A stretch of 37,988 nucleotides of DNA, taken from Tsukamurella sp. M9C (GTDB lineage Bacteria; Actinomycetota; Actinomycetes; Mycobacteriales; Mycobacteriaceae). The translations under genes and the position numbers were made by a program. Positions 17,141-24,910 of this stretch are shown here, one piece after another (within the stretch, counting starts at the first letter, position 1; every line of letters begins with the position of its first letter). Below the pieces are notes generated by a model, which ran no database searches, was not told the origin of the DNA, and saw only the letters and a program-made list of their open reading frames with translations. The DNA lies in NCBI RefSeq assembly GCF_020169415.1, contig NZ_JAIULG010000048.1:1-37988 (forward strand), read 5' to 3'.

Positions 17141-18355
17141 TCACGCACCGAGGTCGCGGAGGCGCCGGTTGAGGTACCGCTGTTCGGGGAGGCTCGCCGT
17201 GCGCGCCGCCGCGATGCGGTACGCCGCGGCCGCGTCGTCGGTGCGGCCCGCCAGCTCGGACAGGTGCGCTCGGGCGGCGGGGAGCCGGTGTCCGTCGCGC
17301 AGCGCGCGGTCGTCGTCCAGGCGGGCGAGCAGCGCGAGGCCCGCCTCCGGCCCGTACGCCATCCCCACCGCGACAGCGTGATTGAGCGCGACGGTGGCGG
17401 ACGGCGCGACGCGCTCGAGCATGCGGTAGAGGACGACGATCTGTGCCCAGTCCGTGTCGTCGTAGGTGTCGGCCTCCGCGTGCACCGCTGCGATCGCGGC
17501 CTGCAGAGCGAAGGTGCCCACGTGGCCGCGGGGGAGCAGCTCCTCGAGGATCGCCACGCCCTCGGTGATCGCGTCGCGTCGCCAGCGCGAGCGGTCCTGC
17601 TCGGCGAGGGGGACGAGGTCGCCGCGGGCGTCCACGCGGGCCGGCGCTCGCGCGTCGGTGAGCAGCATGAGCGCGAGGGCGCCGGCCGCCTCGTCGTGGT
17701 CGGGGAAGGCCGCGACCATCCGCCGGGTCAGGCGCAGCGCCTCCGCCGTCAGCTCGTCGTCCAGCAGGTCGGTTCCGGAGCTGCGGGTGTACCCGGCCGT
17801 GAACATGAGGTGGCACACGTCGAGGGCGGCGGCGACGCGACCGGGGAGTTCCGCGCCGGACGGCACGGGGAAGGTGGCGCCGGCGTCCCGCAGGGCGGCT
17901 CGGGCGCGGGTCAGCCGCTGCGTCATCGTCCGGGGCGGTACGAGGTACACGGCGGCGATGCGCTCCACGCCGAGCCCGGCCACGGCGCGCAGGGCCAGCG
18001 CGACCTGGGAGGGCCGGCTCAGCGCCGGGTGGGCGCAGAGCAGCAGGAGGTCGACGGTGTCGTCGGCCGACGAGACCTCGGCGGCGGTCGCTCGTCGTGC
18101 GTCGGCCTCCTCGCGACGGGTGCGGGCGGCCTCCGACCGCCATCGATCGATGAGGCGCCGCTGCGCCACGCGGATCAACCACCCGCGCGGATCGTGCGGC
18201 GTCCCGTCGCGCGGCCACTGCCGGACCGCGGCCTCGGCGGCCTCCTGCGCCGCGTCCTCGCACGCCGCGAGATCGGCGCGGACGCGGAGGAGCGCGGCCA
18301 GGACGTGCGGCGACTCGCGCCGCCACACGTCCTCGAAGGCGTCGCCGGCGGGCAC
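17141..18355 (-). CDS. ECF42-type RNA polymerase sigma factor with C-terminal TPR-like extension
   Basis: 404 residues. Sigma region 2 spans about 8-75 (CEDAAQEAAEAAVRQWP, DPRGWLIRVAQRRLIDRWR) and region 4 about 105-160 (VALALRAVAGLGVERIAAV). A ~230-residue C-terminal extension (LMFTAGYTRSSGTDLLDDEL, VALNHAVAVGMAYGPEAGL, LPAARAHLSELAGRTDDA) is the TPR-like domain of the ECF42 group, which controls its activity in place of an anti-sigma factor. GTG 18355 lies five bases after the YCII gene, in one operon. It converges on the unknown gene at 16445-17119. Confidence 0.9.
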   Translation of the reverse strand: MPAGDAFEDVWRRESPHVLAALLRVRADLAACEDAAQEAAEAAVRQWPRDGTPHDPRGWLIRVAQRRLIDRWRSEAARTRREEADARRATAAEVSSADDTVDLLLLCAHPALSRPSQVALALRAVAGLGVERIAAVYLVPPRTMTQRLTRARAALRDAGATFPVPSGAELPGRVAAALDVCHLMFTAGYTRSSGTDLLDDELTAEALRLTRRMVAAFPDHDEAAGALALMLLTDARAPARVDARGDLVPLAEQDRSRWRRDAITEGVAILEELLPRGHVGTFALQAAIAAVHAEADTYDDTDWAQIVVLYRMLERVAPSATVALNHAVAVGMAYGPEAGLALLARLDDDRALRDGHRLPAARAHLSELAGRTDDAAAAYRIAAARTASLPEQRYLNRRLRDLGA

Positions 18356-18360
18356 GGCGC

Positions 18361-18753
18361 TCAGGATTCGTCGCCGCCCGGGCCCATCACCGGGCGCAGC
18401 TCGACGGTCTCGCCGGGGCCGGAGAACTGCGCGGCCACGGCTTCGGCCCGCCGCCGGTCCTCCACGTCGATCAGGAAGAACCCCGCGAGGTGCTCCTTCG
18501 TCTCGGAGTACGGCCCGTCGACCGCGAGCGGCGCGTCGTCGTGCCAGCGGTACAGGCGCGACGAGACGGGGTCGCCGAGCGCCTCGCCCCCGACGAGCTC
18601 GCCGCGCTCGTCCAGCTCGGTGAGGAGCCGCTCGAAGTCGGCGTCCATCCGCGCCTTCACGGCGGGGTCGAGGTCGCGGTACTCGGGCAGGAAGTCCCCG
18701 GTGGGGTGTCCCCAGGGCTGGGGATTGGAGTGGATCAGGATGACGTACTTCAC
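18361..18753 (-). CDS. YCII-related (DGPF-type) protein
   Basis: 130 residues with the YCII fold and a DGPY motif (79-82), followed by KEHLAGFFLIDVED. DGPF/YCII genes are the regular partners of ECF42 sigma factors; their biochemical role is not settled. GTG 18753 follows GAGAGGAG on the minus strand at a normal distance. The gene precedes the sigma gene in the same operon. Confidence 0.9.
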   Translation of the reverse strand: MKYVILIHSNPQPWGHPTGDFLPEYRDLDPAVKARMDADFERLLTELDERGELVGGEALGDPVSSRLYRWHDDAPLAVDGPYSETKEHLAGFFLIDVEDRRRAEAVAAQFSGPGETVELRPVMGPGGDES

Positions 18754-18800
18754 GGCTCGCTCCTCTCGGCGTATCGCGCCGGATGCGCGGTACGAGGGGA

Positions 18801-18829
18801 CGTCGAAGCCAGGATGGCCGATGTCGACA
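18801..18829 (-). promoter_or_regulatory. Candidate ECF42 autoregulated promoter
   Basis: On the minus strand TGTCGA (18829-18824), 18 bases, then CGACG (18805-18801) lies about 50 bases before the YCII gene. From memory, ECF42 targets carry TGTCGA at -35 and a CGA/TC-type -10, so the operon probably activates itself. Confidence 0.6.
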
Positions 18830-18868
18830 CGACGTGGCCGGCGAATCCGTCAGGTGCGTTGGTCTGGA

Positions 18869-18964
18869 GGCAGCATCGACGTGCCGGGATCCGCCACCGT
18901 GGCCCTGGAGATCCAGGTCCGGGCTGCGCTGGAGCGGTGGGAGAGATCGATCACGAAGCGATGA
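18869..18964 (+). pseudogene. Diverged duplicate of the 3' end of the 16445-17119 gene
   Basis: Bases 18869-18936 match 17049-17116 with about 10 differences in 68, counted by hand. The frame reads SATVALEIQVRAALERWE against SATVALENQVRAALER in the intact gene, then stops at 18962-18964. Most differences are silent or at third positions, so the copy was probably coding when it diverged. No start or upstream part of the gene remains. Its end overlaps the vapC gene on the other strand by 14 bases. Confidence 0.75.
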
Positions 18965-19373
18965 GAATCGTGGTCACGCCGATGGCGTTGTAGGTGCCGC
19001 GAGCGCGGTCGTCCCGTGTCGCGAGCACTGCGCCGTTGTCGAGGGCGGCGAAGGCGACGAGTGCGTCGTACACCTGTCCACCCGCGATGTTCGTCTCCAC
19101 ACAGCGGTGGTGGACCTCAGCTCCTGCCGCCGGTGGGAGCGCGAACTTCTCGGGAAAACTGTCGTCGATCAATCGGGCAGCGTCGTCGGGCGTCAGGCGA
19201 TGTTCGCCGGGCAACCGGGTGAGAACCGAGTAGGTCTCGGCGAGCGCACGCCCGCTCAGCGCGAGCCGCTTACCCTTCGCCCAGGCGGCGACGGCGGCAT
19301 GGTGGTCGTGCTCCGCGAACAGAAGTGCAACGGCTACGGACGTGTCCACTGCGATAGCGACGTCGTCGGTCAT
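18951..19373 (-). CDS. vapC: VapC-type PIN-domain ribonuclease toxin
   Basis: 140 residues with the PIN acidic set: Asp10 (IAVDTSVAVALL), Glu46 (ALAETYSV), Asp103 (GGQVYDALVAF) and Asp121/122 (ATRDDRA). ATG 19373 overlaps the antitoxin TGA by four bases (ATGA). The protein is unlike the first VapC at 1742, so the two pairs are not recent duplicates. Confidence 0.92.
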   Translation of the reverse strand: MTDDVAIAVDTSVAVALLFAEHDHHAAVAAWAKGKRLALSGRALAETYSVLTRLPGEHRLTPDDAARLIDDSFPEKFALPPAAGAEVHHRCVETNIAGGQVYDALVAFAALDNGAVLATRDDRARGTYNAIGVTTILIAS

Positions 19374-19609
19374 TTGCGCCCGGCGTCGATCAGGGCGAAA
19401 ACCACCTCGTCGGTGAGGGGGCCGCCGCCCACCGCGACGAGGCGACCGTCTTCGTCCCGCTCCAGCCGGGCCGTACGACCACCGGGAGTGATCTGAACTC
19501 CGCTGCCGTACCAGGAGATGTCGACCACCGAGCCAGGCGTGATGCCGAGGGCGTCGCGAAGCTGTTTCGGGACGAGTATCCGGCCCACGGAATCCACTGT
19601 TGCTTCCAT
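19370..19609 (-). CDS. vapB: AbrB/MazE-fold antitoxin
   Basis: 79 residues with the swapped-hairpin start VDSVGRILVPKQLRDALGI then GSVVDISWYGSGVQITPGG. This DNA-binding fold pairs with PIN toxins in many VapBC systems. ATG 19609 has no ribosome-binding site but TAACTT (19621-19616, minus) lies six bases upstream, so it is probably leaderless. Confidence 0.9.
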   Translation of the reverse strand: MEATVDSVGRILVPKQLRDALGITPGSVVDISWYGSGVQITPGGRTARLERDEDGRLVAVGGGPLTDEVVFALIDAGRK

Positions 19610-19629
19610 GGGGCCAAGTTACCAGGCGC

Positions 19630-19656
19630 ATCCCAATCGAATCCCAGTGAAATCCC
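19630..19656 (-). promoter_or_regulatory. Three direct repeats at 11-bp spacing upstream of the antitoxin
   Basis: ATCCC occurs on the plus strand at 19630-19634, 19641-19645 and 19652-19656 (GGGAT reading toward the antitoxin), exactly one helical turn apart, just upstream of the -10. This suits cooperative binding of the antitoxin or an activator. Confidence 0.5.
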
Positions 19657-19690
19657 TGTCCGGATCGGACAGAATCCGAGAGCGCTCAGA

Positions 19691-19729
19691 CGATGGCACC
19701 CCCGAGTCCGTGACTCGGGGGTGCCATCG
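19691..19729. terminator. Terminator with perfect 18-bp stem
   Basis: CGATGGCACCCCCGAGTC (19691-19708) pairs perfectly with 19712-19729 around a three-base loop. It lies downstream of the minus-strand sulfhydrylase gene and the small ORF, and upstream of the antitoxin promoter, so it insulates the two units. Confidence 0.85.
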
Positions 19730-19743
19730 AGGAGAACCTGATC

Positions 19744-19836
19744 TCAGGTACAGCCGCGCTGCACGGCCGCGGTCCAGGCGTCGTCGTCCTGGAGGGCGGA
19801 ACGGACCGCCCGTCGCAACCACCGCAGCGCGCGCAT
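19744..19836 (-). CDS. Possible 30-residue small protein
   Basis: ATG 19836 follows AGGGAG seven bases upstream on the minus strand and gives a basic, amphipathic N-terminus (MRALRWLRRAVRSALQ), an acidic middle and a C-terminal RGCT. It lies 11 bases after the sulfhydrylase stop and ends before its terminator, so it would be on the same mRNA. No family is recognised. Confidence 0.4.
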   Translation of the reverse strand: MRALRWLRRAVRSALQDDDAWTAAVQRGCT

Positions 19837-19846
19837 CGCAGGCTCC

Positions 19847-21148
19847 CTAGGACGCGTTCGCCGCGGCCTTGAGGCCGAGCTGCAGGTCGGTGAGGATGTC
19901 GTCGATGTGCTCGATGCCCACGGCCAGGCGCACCAGGCCCGGCGTGACGCCGGCCTCGAGCTGCTCCTGCTCGGTGAGCTGCGAGTGCGTGGTCGACGCG
20001 GGGTGGATCACCAGCGACCGCACGTCGCCGATGTTCGCGACGTGGCTGTGCAGCTCCAGGGCGTCGACGAAGGTCTTGCCCGCGGGCACGCCGCCGGCCA
20101 GCTCGAAGGCGACGATGGCGCCGGCGCCCTTGGGCAGCAGTTCCTTCGCGCGGTCGTAGTACGGCGACGAGGGGAGGCCGGCGTAGATCACGGAGGTCAC
20201 GCCCTCCTGGCCGGAGAGGTACTCGGCGACCTTCTGCGCGTTCTCGACGTGCCGCTCCACGCGCAGGCTCAGCGTCTCGATGCCCTGCGAGAGCAGGAAG
20301 GCGTTGAACGGCGAGATCGCGGGGCCCAGGTCGCGCAGCAGCTGCACGCGGGCCTTGAGCGCGAAGGCGGGCGCGCCGAGGTCGGCGAAGACGACGCCGT
20401 GGTACGACGGGTCCGGGGTGGTGAAGTTCGGGTGCCGGCCCTGCGTCCAGTCGAAGTTGCCGCCGTCGACGATGACGCCGCCGATCGCGGAGCCGTGGCC
20501 GCCGAGGTACTTGGTGGCCGAGTGCACGACGATGTCGGCGCCGTGCTGGAGCGGGTTCAGCAGGTACGGGGTCGCGACGGTGTTGTCGACGATGAGCGGC
20601 AGACCGTTCTCGTGGGCCACACCGGAGACGCCGGCGATGTCGAGCACGTGGCCGCGCGGGTTCGAGATGGTCTCGGCGAAGAAGGCGCGGGTGTTGGGGC
20701 GGACGGCGGCGCGCCACTGCTCCAGGTCGTCCGGGTTCTCGACGAAGGTGACCTCGATGCCCAGCTTGGCGAGGGTGTAGTGCAGCAGGTTGTACGTGCC
20801 GCCGTACAGGTAGGGCGAGCTGACGAGGTGGTCGCCCGACTCGGCGACGTTGAGGATCGCGAGCGTCTCGGCCGCCTGGCCCGAGGCCACGAGCAGCGCG
20901 GCGACGCCGCCCTCGAGCGCGGCGATCCGCTGCTCGACCGCGTCCTGCGTCGGGTTCATGATGCGGGTGTAGATGTTGCCCGGCTCGGCCAGCCCGAACA
21001 GCGCCGCGGCGTGATCGGTGTTGTTGAACGTGTACGACGTGGTCTGGTAGATCGGCAGCGCACGCGCGTTGGTGGCCCCGTCGGGCGCCTGCCCGGCGTG
21101 GATCTGCGTGGTCTCGAAATGCCAGTTCGGGCTGTCCGGATTGCTCAT
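19847..21148 (-). CDS. metY: O-acetylhomoserine sulfhydrylase / Cys-Met metabolism PLP enzyme
   Basis: 433 residues of the Cys/Met metabolism PLP family. The start FETTQIHAGQ, the tyrosine block NIYTRIMNPTQDAVEQRIAALEG, Asp188 in LIVDNTVATPYL and the PLP lysine (Lys213) in HSATKYLGGHGSAIGG fit O-acetylhomoserine sulfhydrylase, which makes homocysteine from O-acetylhomoserine and sulfide. metX is often adjacent in Mycobacteriales but is not in this window. ATG 21148 is divergent from the Nudix gene, sharing a 60-base promoter region. Confidence 0.9.
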   Translation of the reverse strand: MSNPDSPNWHFETTQIHAGQAPDGATNARALPIYQTTSYTFNNTDHAAALFGLAEPGNIYTRIMNPTQDAVEQRIAALEGGVAALLVASGQAAETLAILNVAESGDHLVSSPYLYGGTYNLLHYTLAKLGIEVTFVENPDDLEQWRAAVRPNTRAFFAETISNPRGHVLDIAGVSGVAHENGLPLIVDNTVATPYLLNPLQHGADIVVHSATKYLGGHGSAIGGVIVDGGNFDWTQGRHPNFTTPDPSYHGVVFADLGAPAFALKARVQLLRDLGPAISPFNAFLLSQGIETLSLRVERHVENAQKVAEYLSGQEGVTSVIYAGLPSSPYYDRAKELLPKGAGAIVAFELAGGVPAGKTFVDALELHSHVANIGDVRSLVIHPASTTHSQLTEQEQLEAGVTPGLVRLAVGIEHIDDILTDLQLGLKAAANAS

Positions 21149-21208
21149 GGCCCCGATACAAGTGCACGCGCGGTGCGGTGTCCAGGGTTTGGCTCATACT
21201 GTGGAGAA

Positions 21209-21742
21209 ATGACGGACGAGATCGTGGCGCTCTACGACGACGCCGGGCGCCCCGCGGGGGCGGCGCCGCGGTCGCGGGTGCGCGCCGAGAACCTGCGGCA
21301 CGGCACCACCGGCGTCCTCGTCTTCGACTCCGCCGGCCGGATCTACGTGCACCGCCGCACGCCGATCAAGGACGTCTACCCGGGGCTGCGCGACTTCACG
21401 GCGGGCGGGGTGCTCCTGGCGGGGGAGTCGCCGGACGACGGTGCCGCGCGCGAGGCCTTCGAGGAGCTCGGGGTGCACGGGGTGGAGCTGCGGCCCGTCG
21501 GCGTGCGGGCCTACGAGGATCCCCGTACCCGGTTCGTGTGCTTCCAGTACGTCTGCACGTACGACGGGGTGGTCGTGCACCAGCCCGAGGAGGTGGAGAG
21601 CGGCGCGTGGACGACGCCGGACGATCTGCTCGCGGCGGTCGCCGCGGACCCCGCCGACTTCGTTCCCGACTCGGTCGAACTCGCGTTGCACCTCGTCAAG
21701 GCCGGGGGCGGTTCCGGGCAGGATTCGTCGGACGAGTCCTGA
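21209..21742 (+). CDS. Nudix hydrolase
   Basis: 177 residues with a complete Nudix box (GVLLAGESPDDGAAREAFEELGV, about residues 70-92). The N-terminal segment EIVALYDDAGRPAGAAPRS and HGTTGVLVFDSAGRIYVHRR resemble the Idi/YfcD-like branch. It cleaves a nucleoside-diphosphate-linked substrate that cannot be named. The ATG at 21209 has GGAG only two bases away; CATACT (21195-21200) eight bases upstream suggests a short-leader or leaderless mRNA. The infA promoter overlaps its 3' end. Confidence 0.9.
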   Translation: MTDEIVALYDDAGRPAGAAPRSRVRAENLRHGTTGVLVFDSAGRIYVHRRTPIKDVYPGLRDFTAGGVLLAGESPDDGAAREAFEELGVHGVELRPVGVRAYEDPRTRFVCFQYVCTYDGVVVHQPEEVESGAWTTPDDLLAAVAADPADFVPDSVELALHLVKAGGGSGQDSSDES

Positions 21743-21753
21743 GCGCGTAGAAT
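21724..21753 (+). promoter_or_regulatory. Candidate infA promoter
   Basis: TTCGTC (21724-21729), an 18-base spacer and TAGAAT (21748-21753) overlap the end of the Nudix gene. The infA leader would be about 90 bases. Confidence 0.55.
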
Positions 21754-21849
21754 AGGTGGGTAGCGCGGCGTTCGGCCGCATGCCCGTCTGTTCAGGAGGG
21801 GCACAGGTCGCACACGGCGTCCGCTGAAGACAACAGGATCGTGGAGGGT

Positions 21850-22071
21850 ATGGCGAAGAAGGACGGAGCCATCGAGGTGGAGGGCCGCGTCGTCGAGCCG
21901 CTCCCCAACGCAATGTTCCGCATCGAGCTGGAGAACGGGCACAAGGTGCTCGCCCACATCAGCGGCAAGATGCGGCAGCACTACATTCGTATTCTGCCCG
22001 AGGACCGGGTCGTCGTGGAGCTCTCTCCGTACGACCTGACGCGCGGGCGCATCGTCTACCGGTACAAGTGA
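21850..22071 (+). CDS. infA: Translation initiation factor IF-1
   Basis: 73 residues, exact family length, with [20 protein letters not shown] and the OB-fold end [14 protein letters not shown]-1 occupies the ribosomal A site during initiation. ATG 21850 gives the family start [18 protein letters not shown] (21843-21848) is only one base away. It is monocistronic here: a terminator follows, and rpmJ, its usual partner, is about 1 kb away beyond a protease gene. Confidence 0.98.
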   Translation: MAKKDGAIEVEGRVVEPLPNAMFRIELENGHKVLAHISGKMRQHYIRILPEDRVVVELSPYDLTRGRIVYRYK

Positions 22072-22101
22072 CCGCGTAGCGCGCAGCACGAACAGACGAG
22101 A

Positions 22102-22127
22102 AAGACCCACCCCGCGGGGTGGGTCTT
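22102..22127. terminator. Bidirectional terminator between infA and the protease gene
   Basis: AAGACCCACCCC (22102-22113) pairs perfectly with GGGGTGGGTCTT (22116-22127). It serves infA on the plus strand and the convergent protease gene on the minus strand. Confidence 0.85.
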
Positions 22128-22144
22128 CTTCGTGTTCGGGGTGG

Positions 22145-22882
22145 CTAGACCGCCAGGCGCAGGCCGCCGGCCTGGGCGAGGACGAAGCCCAGGTCCCAGT
22201 AGTCGGAGACCTCGGAGCCGTCGGAACCGGGCTCGGCCGAGCCGGTGGCGTGGATGCCGAGGGCGGCACCGTCGGACAGGCGGATCAGCGACGCGCCGCT
22301 GTCGCCCGAGCGCAGCTTGAGGTCGGTGCGGAAGCGGTTGGCGGTGAGGTCGGTGACGGTGCCGCAGACCCAGCCGCTGGTGCGGCCCTGGCTGCAGACC
22401 TTGTCGCCGATCCGGGCCTTGCCGAGCGAGCGCGGCGCGGCCTTGCCGAGGCGGTTGACGAGCGGCACGCCCTGCTTGAAGGAGACGGTGCCCCAGTCGG
22501 GGTGCGAGATGTTGGTCGAGACCTCGCGGCCGTCGATCGTCTTGGTGGGCGGGTTCGAGGACTTCTCGATCTTGCCGACGGAGATGAGCGCGCGGGCCTG
22601 GCCGGGCGCGGGGACGGTGACCTCCTGGCCGGCCTTGCCGCAGTGCCCGGCGGTGACGCCGACGCGGCGGCCGTCGGGGGTGGTGGCGAGCACGCCGAGG
22701 GTGCACGCGGCGACCTCGATGCCGTCGGCCGTCTCCTTCTGCACGATGTCGATCTCGGAGCCGGGGCCCACGACGACGCGCGGGGCGGCCGTCGCGGGGG
22801 CGGCGGAGACCAGGAGGGAGGCCGCGACGCCGACGGCGGCGGTGGCGGCGACGCCCAGGCGGCGGGAGAGGGACAGAGGCAT
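22145..22882 (-). CDS. Secreted S1-family serine protease
   Basis: 245 residues. A Sec signal peptide (SRRLGVAATAAVGVAASLLV, cleaved near ATAAP) precedes a chymotrypsin-fold domain with TAGHCG (His80, with Cys60/Cys81 as the adjoining disulfide), a candidate Asp129 in SHPDWGTVSF, and RSGDSGASL (Ser195). Cys163 and Cys173 may form a second disulfide. There is no long pro-region, unlike alpha-lytic protease. ATG 22882 follows AAAAGGA on the minus strand. The gene separates infA from rpmJ, which are normally adjacent. Confidence 0.88.
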   Translation of the reverse strand: MPLSLSRRLGVAATAAVGVAASLLVSAAPATAAPRVVVGPGSEIDIVQKETADGIEVAACTLGVLATTPDGRRVGVTAGHCGKAGQEVTVPAPGQARALISVGKIEKSSNPPTKTIDGREVSTNISHPDWGTVSFKQGVPLVNRLGKAAPRSLGKARIGDKVCSQGRTSGWVCGTVTDLTANRFRTDLKLRSGDSGASLIRLSDGAALGIHATGSAEPGSDGSEVSDYWDLGFVLAQAGGLRLAV

Positions 22883-23011
22883 CGCGGGTCCTTTTCGATC
22901 GAGGATCAGATCAAGGGAATTTAGAGTGATGAATAGTGCATCACCGGTCGTTCCTGAGGCTAGCATGAGAGCTTCCTCGCGCGCGGTGCTCGCGCGCCGT
23001 TCGCGGCTGAT

Positions 23012-23040
23012 TTGGGGCCGACGGGCGCGAAGCGTACACT
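23012..23040 (+). promoter_or_regulatory. Promoter of rpmJ
   Basis: TTGGGG (23012-23017), a 17-base spacer and TACACT (23035-23040), the same -10 as at rpsH. The leader to rpmJ is about 95 bases. Confidence 0.6.
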
Positions 23041-23143
23041 GGATCATCGCGTGCGTGCGCGGCTTCGTCGTGCGTGCCGTGGCACCCCTCCGGCTACCGG
23101 TGGCGGTGCGGAAAAACACTGAGAACAACTGGATAGGACTGAC

Positions 23144-23257
23144 GTGAAGGTCAACCCCAGCGTCAAGCCGATCTGCGAGAAGTGCAAGGTGATCCGCCGT
23201 AACGGTCGGGTCATGGTGATCTGCGACAACCTGCGCCACAAGCAGCGTCAGGGCTAG
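23144..23257 (+). CDS. rpmJ: 50S ribosomal protein L36, zinc-binding form
   Basis: 37 residues, exact family length: [19 protein letters not shown], then [11 protein letters not shown]. Cys11, Cys14, Cys27 and His32 form the zinc site. GTG 23144 is chosen because it gives the family N-terminus and AGGA precedes it. The gene was found by reading the sequence directly. Confidence 0.97.
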   Translation: MKVNPSVKPICEKCKVIRRNGRVMVICDNLRHKQRQG

Positions 23258-23313
23258 ATCAGTGCGCTTCGAGCGGTTCGCCGCTTGAACACACGATGAC
23301 CTCTCCGCACCAG

Positions 23314-23358
23314 CAGGGGCAGACGAGCCCCTGTGCACCCCCGGCTCGGAGGCCGGGG
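23314..23358 (+). promoter_or_regulatory. Tandem hairpins in the rpmJ-rpsM intergenic region
   Basis: CAGGGGC/GCCCCTG (23314-23320, 23327-23333) and CCCCGGC/GCCGGGG (23339-23345, 23352-23358) lie six bases apart in the 183-base gap before rpsM. They may form a ribosomal-protein-binding leader or partial terminator. Confidence 0.45.
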
Positions 23359-23440
23359 CCTCGGCCGGCGTGAAAGCGCCGGAACCACCGAGGACGGACG
23401 GGGAGCAGACCTCCGACTTAGAAGAAGGAAACCGCCAAGA

Positions 23441-23812
23441 ATGGCACGTCTTATGGGTGTCGACCTCCCGCGCGAGAAGCGCATGGAGATCGCACTGACC
23501 TACATCTACGGCATCGGCCGTACCCGCGCGACTGAGATTCTCACCGAGACCGGTGTGAGCCCGGATCTGCGCAGCAAGGACCTCAGCGACGAGGACCTGA
23601 CCAAGCTCCGTGACTTCATCGAGGGCACGGACTACAAGGTCGAGGGTGACCTGCGCCGCGAGGTGCAGGCCGACATCCGTCGCAAGATCGAGATCCAGTG
23701 CTACCAGGGCATCCGCCACCGTCGTGGCCTGCCCGTGCGTGGCCAGCGCACCAAGACCAACGCTCGCACCCGTAAGGGTCCGAAGAAGACCATCGCCGGA
23801 AAGAAGAAGTAA
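23441..23812 (+). CDS. rpsM: 30S ribosomal protein S13
   Basis: 123 residues with [32 protein letters not shown] and the basic tail ([20 protein letters not shown]). It sits in the 30S head and bridges to the 50S. ATG 23441 follows GAAGGAA (23424-23430). Its TAA overlaps the rpsK ATG (TAATG). Confidence 0.98.
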   Translation: MARLMGVDLPREKRMEIALTYIYGIGRTRATEILTETGVSPDLRSKDLSDEDLTKLRDFIEGTDYKVEGDLRREVQADIRRKIEIQCYQGIRHRRGLPVRGQRTKTNARTRKGPKKTIAGKKK

Positions 23813-24222
23813 TGCCTCCGAAGTCGCGCGCCACGGGCGCGAAGAAGGGCGTTTCGCGTCGTCGCGAAAAGAAGAACGTCCCGCACGGCCACGCTCACAT
23901 CAAGAGCACGTTCAACAACACGATCGTCTCGATCACGGACCCCAGTGGCAACGTGATCAGCTGGGCCTCCTCGGGCCACGTCGGCTTCAAGGGCTCGCGC
24001 AAGAGCACCCCGTTCGCCGCGCAGCTCGCCGCCGAGAACGCTGCCCGCAAGGCGCAGGAGAACGGCGTCAAGAAGGTCGACGTCTTCGTCAAGGGCCCGG
24101 GTTCGGGCCGCGAGACCGCAATCCGCTCGCTGCAGGCCGCCGGCCTCGAGGTGGGCACCATTTCCGACGTGACGCCGCAGCCGCACAACGGCTGCCGTCC
24201 GCCCAAGCGGCGTCGGGTCTAG
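23812..24222 (+). CDS. rpsK: 30S ribosomal protein S11
   Basis: 136 residues with [40 protein letters not shown] and the conserved end [12 protein letters not shown]. It forms part of the mRNA exit region of the platform. Start overlaps the rpsM stop by one base, so translation is coupled. Confidence 0.98.
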   Translation: MPPKSRATGAKKGVSRRREKKNVPHGHAHIKSTFNNTIVSITDPSGNVISWASSGHVGFKGSRKSTPFAAQLAAENAARKAQENGVKKVDVFVKGPGSGRETAIRSLQAAGLEVGTISDVTPQPHNGCRPPKRRRV

Positions 24223-24243
24223 GGAAGGTAGGAGAGAGAAACC

Positions 24244-24849
24244 ATGGCTCGTTATACCGGCCCTGTCACCCGTAAGTCCCGTCGTCTGGGCGTCGACCTC
24301 GTCGGCGGTTCCGAGGCGTTCGAGCGTCGTCCTTACCCGCCCGGCCAGCACGGCCGCGCGCGGATCAAGGAGTCCGAGTACCTGCTGCAGCTCAAGGAGA
24401 AGCAGAAGGCCCGCTTCATGTACGGCGTGATGGAGAAGCAGTTCTCGCGCTACTACAAGGAGGCCAAGGCCGCCACCGGCAAGACCGGTGACGCCCTGCT
24501 GCAGATCCTCGAGACCCGCCTCGACAACGTCGTCTACCGCGCCGGTCTGACGCGTACCCGTCGTCAGGCCCGCCAGCTCGTGACCCACGGTCACTTCACG
24601 GTGAACGGCGTCCGCGTCGACGTTCCCTCGTACCGCGTCTCGCAGTACGACATCATCGACGTCCGCCCGAAGTCGCTCGGCACCACGCCGTTCCAAATCG
24701 CGCGTGAGACCCTCGGCGAGCGCACCGCTCCGGCGTGGCTCCAGGTGGTCCCGTCGTCCCTGCGCATCCTCGTGCACCGCGTGCCCGAGCGTGAGCAGAT
24801 CGTCGTGCCCTTCCAGGAGCAGCTCATCGTCGAGTACTACTCGAAGTAA
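24244..24849 (+). CDS. rpsD: 30S ribosomal protein S4
   Basis: 201 residues, the cysteine-free (non-zinc) form, with RPYPPGQHGRARIKESEYLL and the S4 RNA-binding domain RLDNVVYRAGLTRTRRQARQ. S4 nucleates 30S assembly and in E. coli represses this operon. GGAGAGA precedes ATG 24244. Confidence 0.98.
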   Translation: MARYTGPVTRKSRRLGVDLVGGSEAFERRPYPPGQHGRARIKESEYLLQLKEKQKARFMYGVMEKQFSRYYKEAKAATGKTGDALLQILETRLDNVVYRAGLTRTRRQARQLVTHGHFTVNGVRVDVPSYRVSQYDIIDVRPKSLGTTPFQIARETLGERTAPAWLQVVPSSLRILVHRVPEREQIVVPFQEQLIVEYYSK

Positions 24850-24856
24850 GTAGTAC

Positions 24857-24910
24857 GGGCCGCCGGTAGATCGCCGGCGGCCCTCTACGGGCGTCAAATA
24901 GCGGACGCCC
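24857..24910 (+). promoter_or_regulatory. Two hairpins between rpsD and rpoA
   Basis: GGGCCGCCGG/CCGGCGGCCC (24857-24866, 24874-24883) and GGGCGTC/GACGCCC (24889-24895, 24904-24910) fill the 80-base gap. They could attenuate rpoA relative to the ribosomal genes or protect mRNA ends. Confidence 0.5.

Noticed and set aside
17264-18964. Long plus-strand frame across the ECF42 and YCII genes
   Set aside because: It is mostly the antisense of two clear genes; only its last ~30 codons carry meaning, as the duplicated gene fragment.
19907-21200. Plus-strand frame opposite the sulfhydrylase that runs into the Nudix gene
   Set aside because: The Nudix protein starts at ATG 21209; the upstream part is antisense shadow, not a fusion.
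22883-23719. Upstream extension of the S1 protease frame on the minus strand
   Set aside because: It crosses rpmJ and rpsM in antisense; the signal peptide begins at 22882.
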